From NCBI RefSeq assembly GCF_002127325.2, contig NC_035433.2, positions 95,632,723-95,696,722 on the forward strand: DNA of 64,000 nucleotides. The letters are read 5' to 3'. Positions 44,110-56,430 of the stretch are shown here, in pieces. Position numbers and translations under genes: made by a program. This DNA is from Helianthus annuus. Lineage: Eukaryota > Streptophyta > Magnoliopsida > Asterales > Asteraceae. The notes beneath the pieces were generated by a model. It saw nothing but the letters and a program-made list of their open reading frames with translations. It was not told the DNA's origin and ran no database searches. The first letter of the stretch is position 1. Every line of letters begins with the position of its first letter.

Positions 44110-47100
44110 TGTGACACCTGTGTCACCGCGACCATCAAACAAATACCAAGCCGATGAAATATTGTATTTCATACTTGGGATCTTGTATAAATATGTGTAT
44201 GTTTTGCACATATCAATTATTGTTCAATTTCAAACTCTACATTGCTTTCTAGAGCATTATACGCAAACTGGTGCGTAAACGTACTCAGTTTAATGCGACA
44301 AATGCTCCGGAACATCAACATATACTCAACATACCCTAAATAACCTTTACATAACTTAGAAATAAGTTTTGAAGGCTTGGGTATAGCAAAAACAAGTTAA
44401 TTCGCTTACAGGGACTAAACTTGACAAACTGCGAAAGTATGCCAATTTGAACTGTAACGAACATTCTGGAACATGTTCATAAGTTAAACATACCTTAAAT
44501 ATCCTCTACATAGCTTAGAAATAGGCTTTGAGGTGTTTGGTATGCTAAAACAAACTTTTGGATCATTCAGGGACTAAAAGTGTCAAAAAGTGCACAAGTT
44601 TGCACTTTCGCGCATAACTTACGTTCTGAATACATCCGGACATCCAAAAATTTATGTAAGCATCCTTATATTATGCCTTAGTGTTGGGCATGAGAAAAAT
44701 CCATTCGTCGCGTCATTTGGATCGTCTTTCGCGCTTATGCGCATTCCGTCGTAATTAAGCGAACATCGCAATCGTACGGCCAAACGAACCGACATCCGAA
44801 ATATTTTTGAGCATATTTCATGTCCCCTACACATTAACTTCATCTTAGAGCCTTGAAATGAGGTTAACGGGGCTTAAACGTGCCAAAAATGGGCCAAAAT
44901 ACGTGTTTCTGAAGTGCAGGGACCAAAATTGTAAATTCTGATCTGGGAACCCTAGGCGGGGCGCGTAAGGATTTACCAAATCCTTACGCGGGGCGCGTGA
45001 GACTGTCAGACAGAAAAATCTTTGCATTTAATGCAGTTTGGCCTTTCGTTCGATCAAGGGGCAATGCCCTTTCACCCAATCAGGAGCCAAGGGCCAAGTT
45101 CTGACTTACCACAAGAATTTGACAAGTGTACGCTCGAGATCGCGGCACGATATTCGATAAACGATCCTAACAGTTCCACTTTTCCTATAAATACCCCCCC
45201 CCCTTTGTTCCAAAAACCCACAAAATCTGATATTAAGGCTCTAAGTTGGAACCATTGTTCCATACCTGAGCTATTTGATCTAGATTAGCACTCGGGGACC
45301 TTCCGTAAGTCTTCTTTCGCTCTTTTATCGCTTTTCGAGTCCGAAAGTCAACATTTTGTTGACTTTCTGCATTGACCAGCTTATGGTCGATGCGAAGTTC
45401 ATGGAACTTCATAACGTGAGCGTGATCACGATGGTTATAGTCCGTAGTGACTATACCTACTGATCACCACGTTAACTAGGCTCAGTGACGGGTCGTAGTT
45501 TCGGCCAAAATGTGCATTCTTGCATATTTTGTAACCAAACTACTCGTGAGCATCAAAGCCGTTTGTTTTGATGTCAAACCTGTTTTCTAAACTTAGTTAA
45601 GCATGTTCTAACATGCTTAGCTCGTCACTTTTAGTCTAGTGCTTATACAGGGTCGTAAGGTAAGCGATCTAAACCATCGCTTATACTTTCGAACCCGACC
45701 CATTTGGTCGATCTTTAGGATCCGACCAAACACATTAGGTGACCATAGCTATAACCTTCCGAGGTTATACCTTGTGGTCACGATGTTAGGCGTTCCAGAC
45801 GCGTTCTACGCGAACGACGCGTTAGGGTAGCCTAAGCTACCTAAACGGGTCATGATGGGGCGTAAGCACTTAGGTTAGGTTTCATTTTAGTATGTAGGCT
45901 TTGTTAAACCATATTACATGAGTCTCCATACTCGTTTGGTTTACGAACCCGCATACTATCCGACCCTCCGATTTTGGTCCGGTATATTAATATAGCTACC
46001 TATTAGGTGCTGTTTGATATCCCGTGACCTCTAGCATTATCTGGTTATTATACAAGGAATTCAAAGCAATCTCAGGTGAGTACATTGAACCCCTCTTTTA
46101 CTGTTTTACAAACTGTTTTGGGGTGAAACACATGTGCCTACTTGCTACTTTCATGCTTTCCGGTTTTCACATCATATACTGCTATGTTCGATAGTACATA
46201 TATAGTACATGATTTCATTGTGTTTATGCTATGTATGCCCATTGTGTGCGTACTTAGTACATTGCTTTACATCACATTTCATGCTACGTACGCCCATTGT
46301 GTGCATACGTAGTACATTGTTTCACATTGCATATCTGTTGCATATGCTCATCCAGCATATGAACACATTATTCTACATTTTGAACCGTTGTACTCTACAA
46401 TACATTTCTTGCTACGTACGCCCATTGTGTGCATACGTAGCACATTGTTTCACATTGCATATCTGTTGCATATGCTCATCCAGCATATGAACACATTATT
46501 CTACATTTTGAACCGTTGTACTCTACAATACATTTCATGCTACGTACGCCCATTGTGTGCATACGTAGTACATTGTTTCACATTGCATATCTGTTGCATA
46601 TGCTCATCCAGCATATGAACACAGTATACTACATTTTGAACCGTTGTACTCTACAATACATTTCATGCTACGTACGCCCATTGTGTGCATACGTAGTACA
46701 TTGTTTCACATTGCATTTCTGTTGCATATGCTCATCCAGCATATGAACACATTACACTACATTTTGAACCGTTGTAACCATTTGACTATGTGAATCGTCT
46801 TACCCCTTTGTTTTCATGAACCGTCTGTAACCATTGAACCGTGTAAACCAGTTGTATCCGTTGACATGATTTACAGTTGACAATAGACATTTGACTATAC
46901 ATAAACATTTCTGCCGTTGTTAAACATTTCATCTTGATGGTTTGGTTTGAGTAAATGATTAAGTAACGAGGCGTGTGTAATATGATACAAGCATGGTGGA
47001 TACGCCGCTGGTACTTCCTATATATAAGTGTTTGTATGGTATTACATATCGTAGCGTTATTTGAATCATTTCAATTCAAGACATATGACATTTTATACAA

Positions 47101-47618
47101 ACAACACACTTTTCACGAGACATTGTTTTACAAACGACTTATCTTATACAAACTCATTTTTACATGGTTATCCGTTTAACCATACAGTGTTCTCATATTT
47201 ATACATATCATTTGATCTTACCGTTTTTCAAATGATTTACAAGACAAAGCAAAATACGAGGTTCATGACTAAACATTTTCTCAAACTCAAGTCATGAATT
47301 CCGTTTTCACAAAGCCAATGTATCTCACAGGCATTTTTATGCTGACGTACCTATTTTCACATGTGTTTTCAGGAGATGATGCATAGGACTTATCAAGACA
47401 TACTTAGGCGGACCTGTGCCTTAGTGACTTAAAACGAGACAAGAACTAGTTAATTTATGTTATGTACACTTTGATTCTTGTTCAGACAATGTAAACTTTC
47501 ATGTTTGATTTATAAAACGAAACTTCATTTGCCATGGATTTGAAACAATTGATTCTGTTACAACACTCCCCGACGATTCCGCCACGTTTTGTATGTTCTA
47601 CGTGGTCGGGGTGTGACA
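44110..47618 (+). mobile_element. 3' LTR of element D
   Basis: Collinear with the 5' LTR at a constant offset of 7221. All landmarks are repeated. It ends TGTGACA at 47618, followed by CTAAC. Confidence 0.9.
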
Positions 47619-47623
47619 CTAAC

Positions 47624-49236
47624 TGTGCTATATAGTATGTTATATTTTCTGTAATTCGGTACACGAGAAGCAGAACATGGATGGCGAGACAAAGCTATCA
47701 GCATCGTGTTGTCAAATTTTCTTTAATGGTTTTGCATTTTAGGGGGAGAAAAATTGTCAGAAAATACAAAAACATTAGAAAATTTGAAAAAGCCAAAAAC
47801 ATGATAAAATTCAAAAATTTGAGTTTTTGCGTATAAAGAGGAAATGATAGTACATCAGTAGACAGTTACAGTATGCTAAAGAATTGTAATTTTTAAATAG
47901 TGTTAAACAGTCTCACTGATGATATGTCGATAGGTTTTTTATACATTTAGTAAACTTTTTTGGGATATAAACCTAAATTCAAACACTTGCTTATTTCGTG
48001 GGGAACACTACTTGGATATATAGGTAACCCCTGGAATCTCGTTTGAAAGGTCCCTTATTCTGAGATACTAGGTCTTTATACTCAGTGAATATCTGGGGTA
48101 TTATTCCAGGACTTCTGCTGAATGGAAGTTCTGACCTAGTCCCTGAATAATACTTTCCGCAAATGCTCGAAACATAGCATCGCCCTCAGCAAGCTGATGA
48201 AACAATAAAATTGATAGTCGCTGTTGTTGTAACTAAAAGATCCTCTAAAGGGGACACACCATGAAGTCGAAGCCGTTATCTCTCTGCGTATACGGAAGTA
48301 TCGACCTGAGCTCTCACGACCCTCACATCTAACCCCTTACAGATATCATCTGTGGTATACTCACCTGTAAGACTGAATATTGGGATCTAGATACGAGAGT
48401 ATATTCAAGAGGTGGGACACATGAATGAGTTTAAGTTCTTAAAACATCTAATTTGTATCCTGAATCAGTTGAAATTTGTGTGAAAATTTAAGTGGATCAG
48501 TATATCGACTATCTAAGTGAATTGTTTAATTCTTAATGTGTAACTAAGCTCAATGGTACTTGTGACTTGTCAAAAAAACTGATATGATCCTCTGACGCAT
48601 ACTCAAACAAAAATATTGTCTGTAAATATGTTTGTACATATTTCTTTACCGCTTTATATTTTCAGGAAAATTCAAAAAGATTTTGATTTTTGTTTTATTT
48701 TCGACAACTGATGTCTGAAATGCTGAGTTTCAAAATCTAAGTAAGTTGATTGTGTTTCTGAAAATAAAACAAGTTCATTAATTTGATACTTGAATTAAAA
48801 TAAAAAAATTTCAAAAACAGTTTGTGATATCTCCAAGGTCATTAACTTGAACTTGGAAGATTAACTGTGAGGGAGTTGGATTCTTTAATACTGCCAAATC
48901 TGTAAAGTTTGTTGATAGGGGGAGTGGATTAGAGAATTTGATTGATAGTTTAAAATGTTGTTACTTATAAATTGTATAAGTGATTGCAGATAGCGTACCA
49001 AACTAAGATCCCGAGAGCAGAGTCTAAGGGGGAGTCTGAAGAGGAGCTTGTAGATGGAAAGCTAGGCGTCGATCCCAAAGCACGGAAGCTTGACGAAAGG
49101 GGGAGCCTGAACCTAATAGAAGAAGAGAAAGATTGTTGGATGCTTACATTGTTACAACTTGAAAGAGAAGGCAGAATGATCAAGACTGAAGATGTGTCAT
49201 ATTGAAGATTAGTCACTGAAGACTTCGTCAATATCC
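47624..49236 (+). other. 3' non-coding region of element C
   Basis: Resumes element C after D. 47730-48410 is alike to 5800-6475 of A and contains the conserved stem-loop at 48100-48151. 48376-48900 corresponds to 6437-6910 of A, more diverged. Several GGGGGAG tracts occur. No protein is supported. Confidence 0.65.
48100..48151 (+). other. Conserved stem-loop, C copy
   Basis: Arm 48100-48113 (ATTATTCCAGGACT) and arm 48138-48151 (AGTCCCTGAATAAT): 12 of 14 pairs with the same two-base internal loop as in A (6166-6217). Inner stem ACTTC/GAAGT is kept. Confidence 0.55.
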
Positions 49237-49666
49237 GAGGGGGAGTCTGTTAGTGCATTACGTCTATTGACTTCGTCTTGTATCATGTAATAGGATAGGA
49301 TAGGATATCCAGTGCACGAGGTTCGAGAATCAAAATTAGTGATTAAAGGTTGTGATTTCGCTCATATGGACATGCCATATAAGTGAAATCAGAAACATCA
49401 GATTTCGTTTATATGAACATGTTCATATTAGCGAAATCATCAACAGTATATATAGGAGCACTGTTCTTTTGTTTCGTAATCGCGACTTCCGGGATTGTAA
49501 CGAAGTGCTGCCGAAATCTGTCCAGGTTGTAATCGTTGTTAAATGCAATATAAGTGACAGATATTATAGTATCAAGCTGTTTTCGCGTCCAGTTCTCTGA
49601 TTCCGCCTTTGAACCGGACATAAAGCTCTTCTGATAGACTCAGTCGGGTCAAACAACGATCCTACA
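49237..49666 (+). mobile_element. Polypurine tract and 3' LTR of element C
   Basis: GAGGGGGAGTC (to 49247) abuts the 419-bp LTR 49248-49666, which runs from TGTTAGTGC to GATCCTACA. It contains both palindromes, a TATA box near 49448 and the box GAAGTGCTGCCGA near 49502. It is followed by target copy GTTTT. Confidence 0.85.
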
Positions 49667-49671
49667 GTTTT

Positions 49672-50257
49672 TGATGTTGCCACCCCCAAAACCTAGTATA
49701 TCGGCTACCCTCCTCTTTTTCTTTCTAGAAGTCTACAGCCAATCTATGTGAGGATAATAATGTGTTCAATGATCATGATTGCCCTTTTCAACTCACGTGA
49801 ATATCAAAAATAATTCCCTCCTATTGCCGTCCCCAATCAAGCCCAATGTGCGGCCCAATTCTTTTTAACCGTAGGCTACAGTTTGAAACGTCACCTACGG
49901 ACTGGAGATTCTATTTCTTTTATATATTTGCTGCTTTCAACCGTGACCTACGGTTTAGGGACCGTAGGTGGAAGCGCCAGCATCCAGCTCCATCACACAA
50001 CTCATATAACTCTCAACTATTTACACAATCGGTCCTCGAACTTTATTTTCATCATATATCTTGTATCTTCAAAGCTCTATTTCGACCCGAACCAACTCTC
50101 GTATCATCACTAAGCTCTCTAACTTCGCCGTATTACACGTTTCACTTAAGAAACAATAAAAACCCGTAGTTATCATATTCGAGACATATAATCAAGTAAA
50201 ACGCATTAAATCACACAATCTAATACAATTAAAGCTCATGTTTCATACTCCCCATCA
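49672..50257 (-). mobile_element. 3' LTR of element G, proximal part
   Basis: Continues the G LTR after element C. Its last 224 bp (50034-50257) match 52880-53104 at the other end of G, which proves that both are LTR. The plus-strand end ACTCCCCATCA is the minus-strand LTR start TGATGGGGAGT. Confidence 0.75.
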
Positions 50258-51969
50258 CATCCCCACACTTATCTTTGATTATCCTCAAGCAACCATTAGA
50301 AACATTACTCACCTTATTAACAAATCACCTTCAAATCCTTTACCAAATTAGCAATTTAAGGTCCCAAGTCATACCCGTCCCATAGACTAACACATTCGAG
50401 ATTGACAATCTGACAAGAAAGTGATACGCATTTAAAACAACTTAAGACTTGCCTAACTAAAACTAACATGCTTATGATACTACACACATGCCACACGCCC
50501 CTCACAATAATCACTCCTCTCAGCTTAATCAAGACTAGCGTGTAATGTGCTAGTATATATTTCGCTCAAAACCAAATATACTACTTTGCAATCATAAGCT
50601 TGTGTAGCAATCGCACCTCCACTGTATCAAATAACATAGCACATATCAAAAGGACTTTTGGGTTTTGGGTTAAAGGTAATTGTAGGAAATATTTTTGGAT
50701 TTTTGTATTTATTTGGCGAACACAACGAAAATACCAAACCATGACAAATTATTCACAATGACAATAACACTTGGGTGATTTTCGACACATTTATTTAACA
50801 CGAACTTAACAATGATTTTTGTTTTTGTTTTTGTTTTTTTTTCTTTCTTTTCTTTTTTTTTTCTTTCTTTCTTTTTTTTCCAACAAATATCTAACACCTA
50901 ATCGTCATTTATGATTGGTAATCAAACAAGTCAAACGGGGTGTAACAAACGAAAGGTGAAAGGCTCAACATGGTTAACTAAGGTGAGGTGGATAAACAAT
51001 CAACAAATAACACAATGAAAGGATCCTAATGCCTTTATCATCTATGTGTAAACGCTAAAGCACAGTCTCGGTACGTATCAAACCACACAAGTTCTAACGC
51101 AAAGCAACATATGGCCTATACTCGTCAATTGAACAATTATTGCAATTCAACTAACAATCTAATAGGCTCAACTATCTCACCGAATAGAAGGAATATGGGT
51201 TGCCGACACGTAGCATGTGTAATTCCTAAAGCATGTTACCCCTAGTTAGGCATCTCTTCTCAACTATTCTCTAAAACATGTCAGAAATACTCTCATGAAA
51301 CTTAAAGGGACAACCATGACTAGGGATCTAAGTTAGTTTAATATCAGTAAGAACCTTTTAGTGATTGAAAATGTTGGTTTTCATGTAGTTCAAGCATACT
51401 TGAGAAACAAAAATTTTCAAAATTTTTCAATTTTTAGCACAATTTCAACCCTTTAAGCATTTAAGATCAATAATCATACCAACCCTTTTCTCGAGTTACC
51501 GCGTCCCCACACTTAGGATACATTGTCCCCAATGTATGGTGCAATTTATAATCTAAACTCGAGAAATACCACCCGCAAACCATGAACGGCTAATAACCAA
51601 CTCGATTCACACAAGGAAACCACTCCCAACACAAAAATTTCACACCACCAAATACACGAAAACAAATAAAACACAAGATGGATAAACACATGCACCTGAT
51701 CAGAAAACAAGTGAGTGTCTGTGGAGGTGTACTGTTGCGATCTAACTAGAACATACGCCCCTCATAGATTCTTTGAGATCTCACCGGGGATGTTGCCAAA
51801 CATCCCCACACTTGATTCATTGCATCCCCGAAGATAGAATCGTAGGAACCTGTCAAAACACAAACACACCAAAACAAAACCAAACAAAGTACAATACTCT
51901 ACATCCTCGGGTTGCCTCCTGAGAGCGCTAAGTTTTAAAGGTCTTCAGCCAGACCGTACCTGATATGCA
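50258..51969 (-). other. 3' non-coding interior of element G
   Basis: On the minus strand AAGTGTGGGGATG (50258-50271) is the polypurine tract. A pyrimidine-rich low-complexity run is at 50815-50881. The minus-strand phrase AACATCCCCGGTGAGATCTC (about 51777-51796) and the GGAGGCAACCC-like phrase near 51913 recall Athila-type 3' regions. No protein is supported. Confidence 0.55.
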
Positions 51970-52398
51970 TTACGGTGGTCTCAATGCACACTTACCCAAA
52001 ACATTTCCAACGAATGCCCAGAAATTTACATGCCATCTCCATAGGTTTGTAAGTATAATTGGCATGTTTAGACTACACCTGTGGGTTTCGCTAATCCACT
52101 TCACAAGATATACCTTGATGTCTTGTTGTTTCACCTTTCTCATCTTCTTCCTCGAACCCTCTTCCCCACACTTATTAATTTGAATGATTGATATGGGAAG
52201 AGGTTCGGTACACATATTCATCTCCTCAGACTGTTCTGCCTCATCATCTGCACACACCATCTGATCCACCAGTGACTCTTCATCAGATAAAGAACTCATT
52301 GGTGTGGTATTATCCTCCACAACCTCCTCCTTCCTGGGAGAATAATCTCTAATATCATCAGGTAATGGTGAACGGCGTTGTTCTATTTCTATCTTCAT
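51970..52398 (-). pseudogene. Acidic open frame of element G, downstream part
   Basis: 142 residues, acidic and Ser/Glu-rich (DEESLVDQMV, EEVVED), ending in a more basic, Trp-containing segment (VKWISETHRCSLNMPII). I do not recognise it. It lies 36 bp past the end of the other G frame on the same strand and may have been one gene with it. Position before the polypurine tract suggests the extra region of Athila-type elements. Confidence 0.4.
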
Positions 52399-52434
52399 TT
52401 TAAAATTCTGACCCTTAGAAACTAAACAGCTGAT

Positions 52435-52902
52435 TCAATCTTCATCGGAAAGGTTGGGTGCTGATAAATATTGCTCGAGTTTGGACAAAGTTAATTCCAA
52501 TATAGCAAGCTCTTTCTCCTCCTCGGTCTGATAAGTATAAACACCCTCGGGCTCAGAATATTCCTCGGGATGATACTGTCGGAATCCCTGATACGGTCTT
52601 GAGATGTACGCATCCATCATTTTTATATTCCAATACTGTGGATTTTCCAAATACACCGCGCACACATCATCATAATCATAAGTATGATTATGACCACAAC
52701 AAAAACATTGTTCATCCGTCCTTGGTTCATAATAAGCATCCTCATCCCGATCCCATCTGTCAGAGTAATAACCATCCTCCACCGTTGTATCAGAATCATA
52801 GAAATATGGTGGATGGGAAGGATTATCATAGCAAGGCATCAGTGGTTCTTCCAATTTCACTCTTTCCCGTCTAAATCGGGCCTCGAACTTTATTTTCATC
52901 AT
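52435..52902 (-). pseudogene. Acidic Tyr-rich open frame of element G, fused to LTR stub
   Basis: 155 residues, rich in Tyr, Glu and Asp. It contains CFCCGHNHTYDYDDVC, a Cys/His cluster that could bind metal but matches no family I know, and a Leu/Glu-rich end. The first codons (MMKIKFE) come from the LTR stub 52880-53104, so the apparent start is a product of the deletion that removed the rest of the 5' LTR and the gag-pol genes. Confidence 0.4.
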
Positions 52903-53104
52903 ATATATTGTATCTTCAAAGCTCTATTTCGACCCGAACCAACTCTCGTATCATCACTTAGCTCTCCAACTTCGCCGTATTACGCGTTTCACCTAAGAAA
53001 CAATAAAAACCCGTAGTTATCATATTCGAGACATATAATCAAGTAAAACGCATTAAATCACACAATCTAATACAATTAGAGCTCATGTTTCACACTCCCC
53101 ATCA
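52880..53104 (-). mobile_element. 5' LTR stub of element G
   Basis: 225 bp alike to 50034-50257, starting TGATGGGGAG on the minus strand beside target copy AGTGT. The remaining ~1.45 kb of this LTR is absent. Confidence 0.75.
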
Positions 53105-53109
53105 AGTGT

Positions 53110-54500
53110 ACGACATTGGAAACATGTTAATGAAATCTGATTGGCTCGTAAAAGTTGGATAAGGTTCTAGAAAGATTCCATCAGTGGTTAAAAGTCGAGA
53201 TTGTATGGTTTCGACTCAAGACCACTTAGTGACAACTCAAAACCTAGGTTGCGACTCGAGATCTCATGATTTCGACTCAAAGCCTGTCTCGAGGCTTCAA
53301 GGTTGTGACTCAGAAATGCATAACTCGAGACCCTTTGATTGCGACTCGAAACCTATGACTGCGACTCGAAACCTCTGTTTCGAGTCGAGACCACAGGGTG
53401 TCGACTGACCTTATTTCACTTGGTTATTGGGTTGTTAATTATTGGGCCGCATAATCTGATGTTATGTTATGAGATGATTGGATGTTATGTTTTTGGGCTA
53501 CATGTTACTATTGACTGTTCATATGCTAGGCTAGGCCCAATACCTTATATGCTAGTTGTACATGCTTGCTTTGTGTTAGATACGTGTAGGATATACGTGA
53601 ATTATTTGTACCCAAACCTGACCTATACTGGTAATCATAATAGGATGTGGTTGACCAACAAACCTAACCAACTAAACTGTCCGCCGAGCAAACCGAGGTG
53701 AGTTCACACACACTAAAAGCATGCGTACCAGGGGGACACGTATGAACTACTATCCTTGAAAGGATACTTTTAAACCACTATTCCCATGGGGAATACGACT
53801 GCATATTTTAAACTACTATCTCTAGGGGGTACGTTTGGATATTATTTATAAATCACAACTAGCAAAAGTAAATGAAACTCTATCATGGAAAGTCCCCACT
53901 TATAATTCCGATTAATCGCCAGGGGAGAACGGGATATTAGTTGATAACACTATTAGATTTGACAAACCTCACACCGTGACTGGTGGGATCGGGCGTGAAC
54001 TAGTAGGCCTTGCAACTTGGTCAATGATGATAGACATTGACTAGGGGCACAAGAACTCTACATCACCAGTTTCGGTATCTACAGTTTAGTGAGCTTACAG
54101 ATGGGGTAGCTCCCCATAACGTTATTATAAATTTTTTTTATCTAAACAACTTACGTTTTTGGAACTAAAACTGACAACTCGTGAACTCGCCAACTTTATG
54201 TTGACACCCTACTGCATGCTTTGCAGGTACACAATGACTTAGGAGCTTGCAGCTTGGGGATGTGTAGAAGACATCTTAACCTGTATGTTGGGTTCTTTAA
54301 TAACCATGAACTATGAACTTATGTTTAAACCATTTTACCTATGCTTCCGCTACTTACTTAAAGTTTAGTGGTCACTAGTTGTATTTGTTTGGTGAACTAT
54401 ACTACTATTATTTTAACTGTTCAATATCATTGGTGGCTGGATCCTGGTCAGTCACACGCCTCGCGGTAGTACTCCGTATGTGGAATTTGAGGTTATAACA
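53110..54500 (+). mobile_element. 3' LTR of element F, second part
   Basis: Resumes the F LTR after element G. 53188-53405 has about a dozen GACTCGARACC-like motifs in both orientations. From 53965 to 54500 it matches the 5' LTR fragment 12790-13359. It ends TTATAACA, altered from TGTGACA, and is followed directly by the coding strand of element H. Confidence 0.75.
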
Positions 54501-55466
54501 AAGGCCGTCTCATGAAGATCCCCGTGTAAAAACGCATTCTTTACATCCAACTGATGAATGTGCCAGGAACATGAGACGGCAAGAGAAAGCACTGTCCGAA
54601 TAGTGGCGGGCTTGACCACCAGACTAAAAGTTTAATCACAATCCACACCTACTGTTTGAGAATTACCGTTTACCACCAACCTAGAATTATAACGTTCCAA
54701 TGAGCCGTCTGACTTAAATTTGTGTTTGAACAATCACATGCAATGAATAATGGGTCGGTCCTGTGGGCGGGGAACAAGCTCCCATGTTTCATTATCCTGT
54801 AATGTTGTATACTCGGTTTGCGTGGCATGTAACCAATTAGGATCAGTGAGGGCCTTGGACTACGAATTGGGAATGGGTGAAAGAGAGGTGGTGTTGTGAA
54901 TGGCTGAGGTGTTGGAGCGGGATTTGGACTTGGTTGTCATGGGGTGTTGGTTAGTGACAGGTGGGATGGGCTGAGGTGGGATGGGCTGAGGTGTGGGCTA
55001 AGGTGGGACAGGCTGAGGTGGTGGACGTGGTTGGTGGGAATATGTTAAAGGGTAAGGAGCAGTAGCCGGAGTGGATGCTGGTTGGGGTAAGGGCCTTTGG
55101 AAGGTAAAACCGGGTGGTGAGGAATCGTCCAAAAAGGTATACGAGGTGGTTGTTTAGTTAATAGAGTAGGGAAACACATGCTCATCAAAGGTCATGTGTG
55201 GTGAGATGTTCACTATGCCCGTAGTAGAGTCAAAGCAACGGTGGCCACGAAAATCAGGTGGATACCCTAGGAAATACAACGCACGAACCTATGGTGGAGT
55301 TTGTAGGGTTGGGTAGCAGAGGTATTGGCATAACATGCACATCCGAACACTCGTAAGTATTCGGAATCAGGGTGGCATATATAAAGAGCAAAGTAGGGGT
55401 ATAAAAGTTGAGGCGTTTAGTTTGTAAGATATTGTGAAGGTAAGTGGCCGTGTGTAAGGCTTCTAT
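54501..55466 (-). pseudogene. Integrase C-terminus and RT start of element H
   Basis: The broken minus-strand frame contains the post-core block YPPDFRGHRCFDSTTG, a Pro-rich linker (about 54950-55130), WLHATQTEY, TWELVPRP and finally [16 protein letters not shown]. The last is the hallmark start of Copia RT; the YVDD catalytic site would come later and is lost. Stops interrupt it near 54625, 54725, 54860, 55000 and 55157. Confidence 0.75.
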
Positions 55467-55890
55467 CTAAAACGATGGAGGTTGATTTACATGAATTAAG
55501 GGAGCCTGAATGATGTCATTTAAGCGACGAATCATTCGTTCGGCTCGGCCATTTTGGGATGAGGTTTGAGGGCATGAAAATCTGAAGAGTAAACCATGTT
55601 GATGTGCAAACGATTTGAAGGCTAAATTGTCAAATTCAACCCCTAAGTCACATTGGAAAGTTTTTATTTTGCGGTGAAATTGTGTAAGGATTAATTGGTG
55701 GAATTTGGAAAAAGTTGGAAAGGTTTCGGATTTATATTTTAGGGGGTAAACCCACACGAAGTGTGAGAAGTTGTTAATTAAAACCATGTAATACTTATAT
55801 CCTGTTTTACTCTGATTGGCGAAGTCCATAAATCGCAATGAATAATATCAAAAGGAGCAAAAGTAAATGTATTAGAAGGAATAAAACGAC
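55467..55890 (-). pseudogene. Integrase core of element H
   Basis: Copia integrase core: the HCDLW block with the first catalytic Asp lies in a shifted frame just upstream of 55838. Then come YYMVLINNFSHFVWVYPLK, the second Asp in FQCDLGVEFDN and the Glu in SSQNGRAERMIRRLND. Changes such as CDLGVEF for CDNGGEF and a frameshift near 55815 indicate decay. Confidence 0.8.
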
Positions 55891-56430
55891 AATCTTATAC
55901 TATTGAAAATTGACAAGAATTGCAAAGATGATGACTTTTGTCCTTATTAAAATGAAAATTAAAATTGCGATTTAAAATATCTAGAACTTGCGCCCCGGGA
56001 TGTCCTAAACGATCATGCCATGGTAGGTGGTGAGAGGCTACAAACGTGGCTTGAGGCGACAGTTGAGGAGGCGTGAACGTGTAGAGATTCCCGGTGCTAT
56101 TGTGGCGAGAAAGTGTGTTCTTAGTTTTGAGGTCCTTCAAAGAAAAACCAAACGGGTCAAATTTGGCAGTCACTTGATTATCGCAAGTAAAACGTTTAAC
56201 GGAGATAAGATTTTTAATTATATGAGGGTTGTAAAGAATGTTTGGGAGGACGTAGGTTTGGTTGGGTAAAGGGTTAATTGGTAAAAACATGCCATTACCT
56301 ACCAAAATATTACGACAAACAGGGGTAGAATTAGGGAGTAAAATTTTACCTTGGTCGTTTATGACGTGGGTCTCGGCTCCAGTATCCATAACATCTGAAG
56401 TCCATGATGTGTTGGGAGAGTTAACCTGCT
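55891..56430 (-). pseudogene. Protease and GAG_pre-integrase domain of element H
   Basis: The protease active site DTGA is at the start of the open frame (56389), followed by HVINDQGKILLP and LVGNGMFLPI. Downstream are the pre-integrase WHDRLGHPG (His) and a C-N-S-C pair (CNSCQFS), the HHCC-type zinc site. It stops at 55895. Confidence 0.8.

Larger units (their letters stand above)
36889..47618 (+). mobile_element. Element D: young non-autonomous Gypsy element with intact gag
   Basis: Two LTRs of exactly 3509 bp (36889-40397 and 44110-47618) with TGTGACA ends, and target duplication CTAAC (36884-36888 and 47619-47623). By eye I count about 15 substitutions and no indels between the LTRs, which implies recent insertion. 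Interior: primer site, intact gag, conserved non-coding block, ~104-bp tandem repeats, stem-loop and polypurine tract. There is no protease, RT or integrase, so enzymes must come from a partner, perhaps a Tekay-like element. Confidence 0.9.
30983..49666 (+). mobile_element. Element C: Copia-like giant-Gag retrotransposon with a duplicated 5' LTR
   Basis: Target duplication GTTTT lies at 30978-30982 and 49667-49671. Order: partial LTR (30983-31320), second nearly whole LTR (31321-31719), primer site (31722), motif leader, broken giant gag (32344-36466), 3' non-coding region split by element D (36889-47618), polypurine tract and 3' LTR (49248-49666). No polymerase genes. Without D it would be about 8 kb. 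Confidence 0.85.
29892..53104 (-). mobile_element. Element G: Athila-like Gypsy remnant on the minus strand, hosting element C
   Basis: Target duplication AGTGT lies at 29887-29891 and 53105-53109. On the minus strand the order is: 225-bp stub of 5' LTR (53104-52880), two open frames (52902-51970), a non-coding 3' region, polypurine tract (about 50258-50271) and 3' LTR (50257-29892, split by C). The phrase near 51910, GCGCT(N)AGGAGGCAACCC-like on the minus strand, is one I associate with Athila-type 3' regions. Gag, protease, RT and integrase are missing. Confidence 0.7.
12757..54500 (+). mobile_element. Element F: degenerate Tekay-like Ty3/Gypsy retrotransposon hosting four insertions
   Basis: With the insertions removed, the order is truncated 5' LTR, primer site, gag, protease, reverse transcriptase, RNase H, integrase, chromodomain-like end, polypurine tract and 3' LTR. 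This is the Gypsy order, with integrase last. The sequence is broken by a MITE, element E, an hAT-like element and element G. Many stops, frameshifts and a changed RT active site show it is dead. It is the oldest member of the nest. Lineage (chromovirus, Tekay type) is inferred from the integrase C-terminus and the pre-polypurine motif. Confidence 0.8.
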
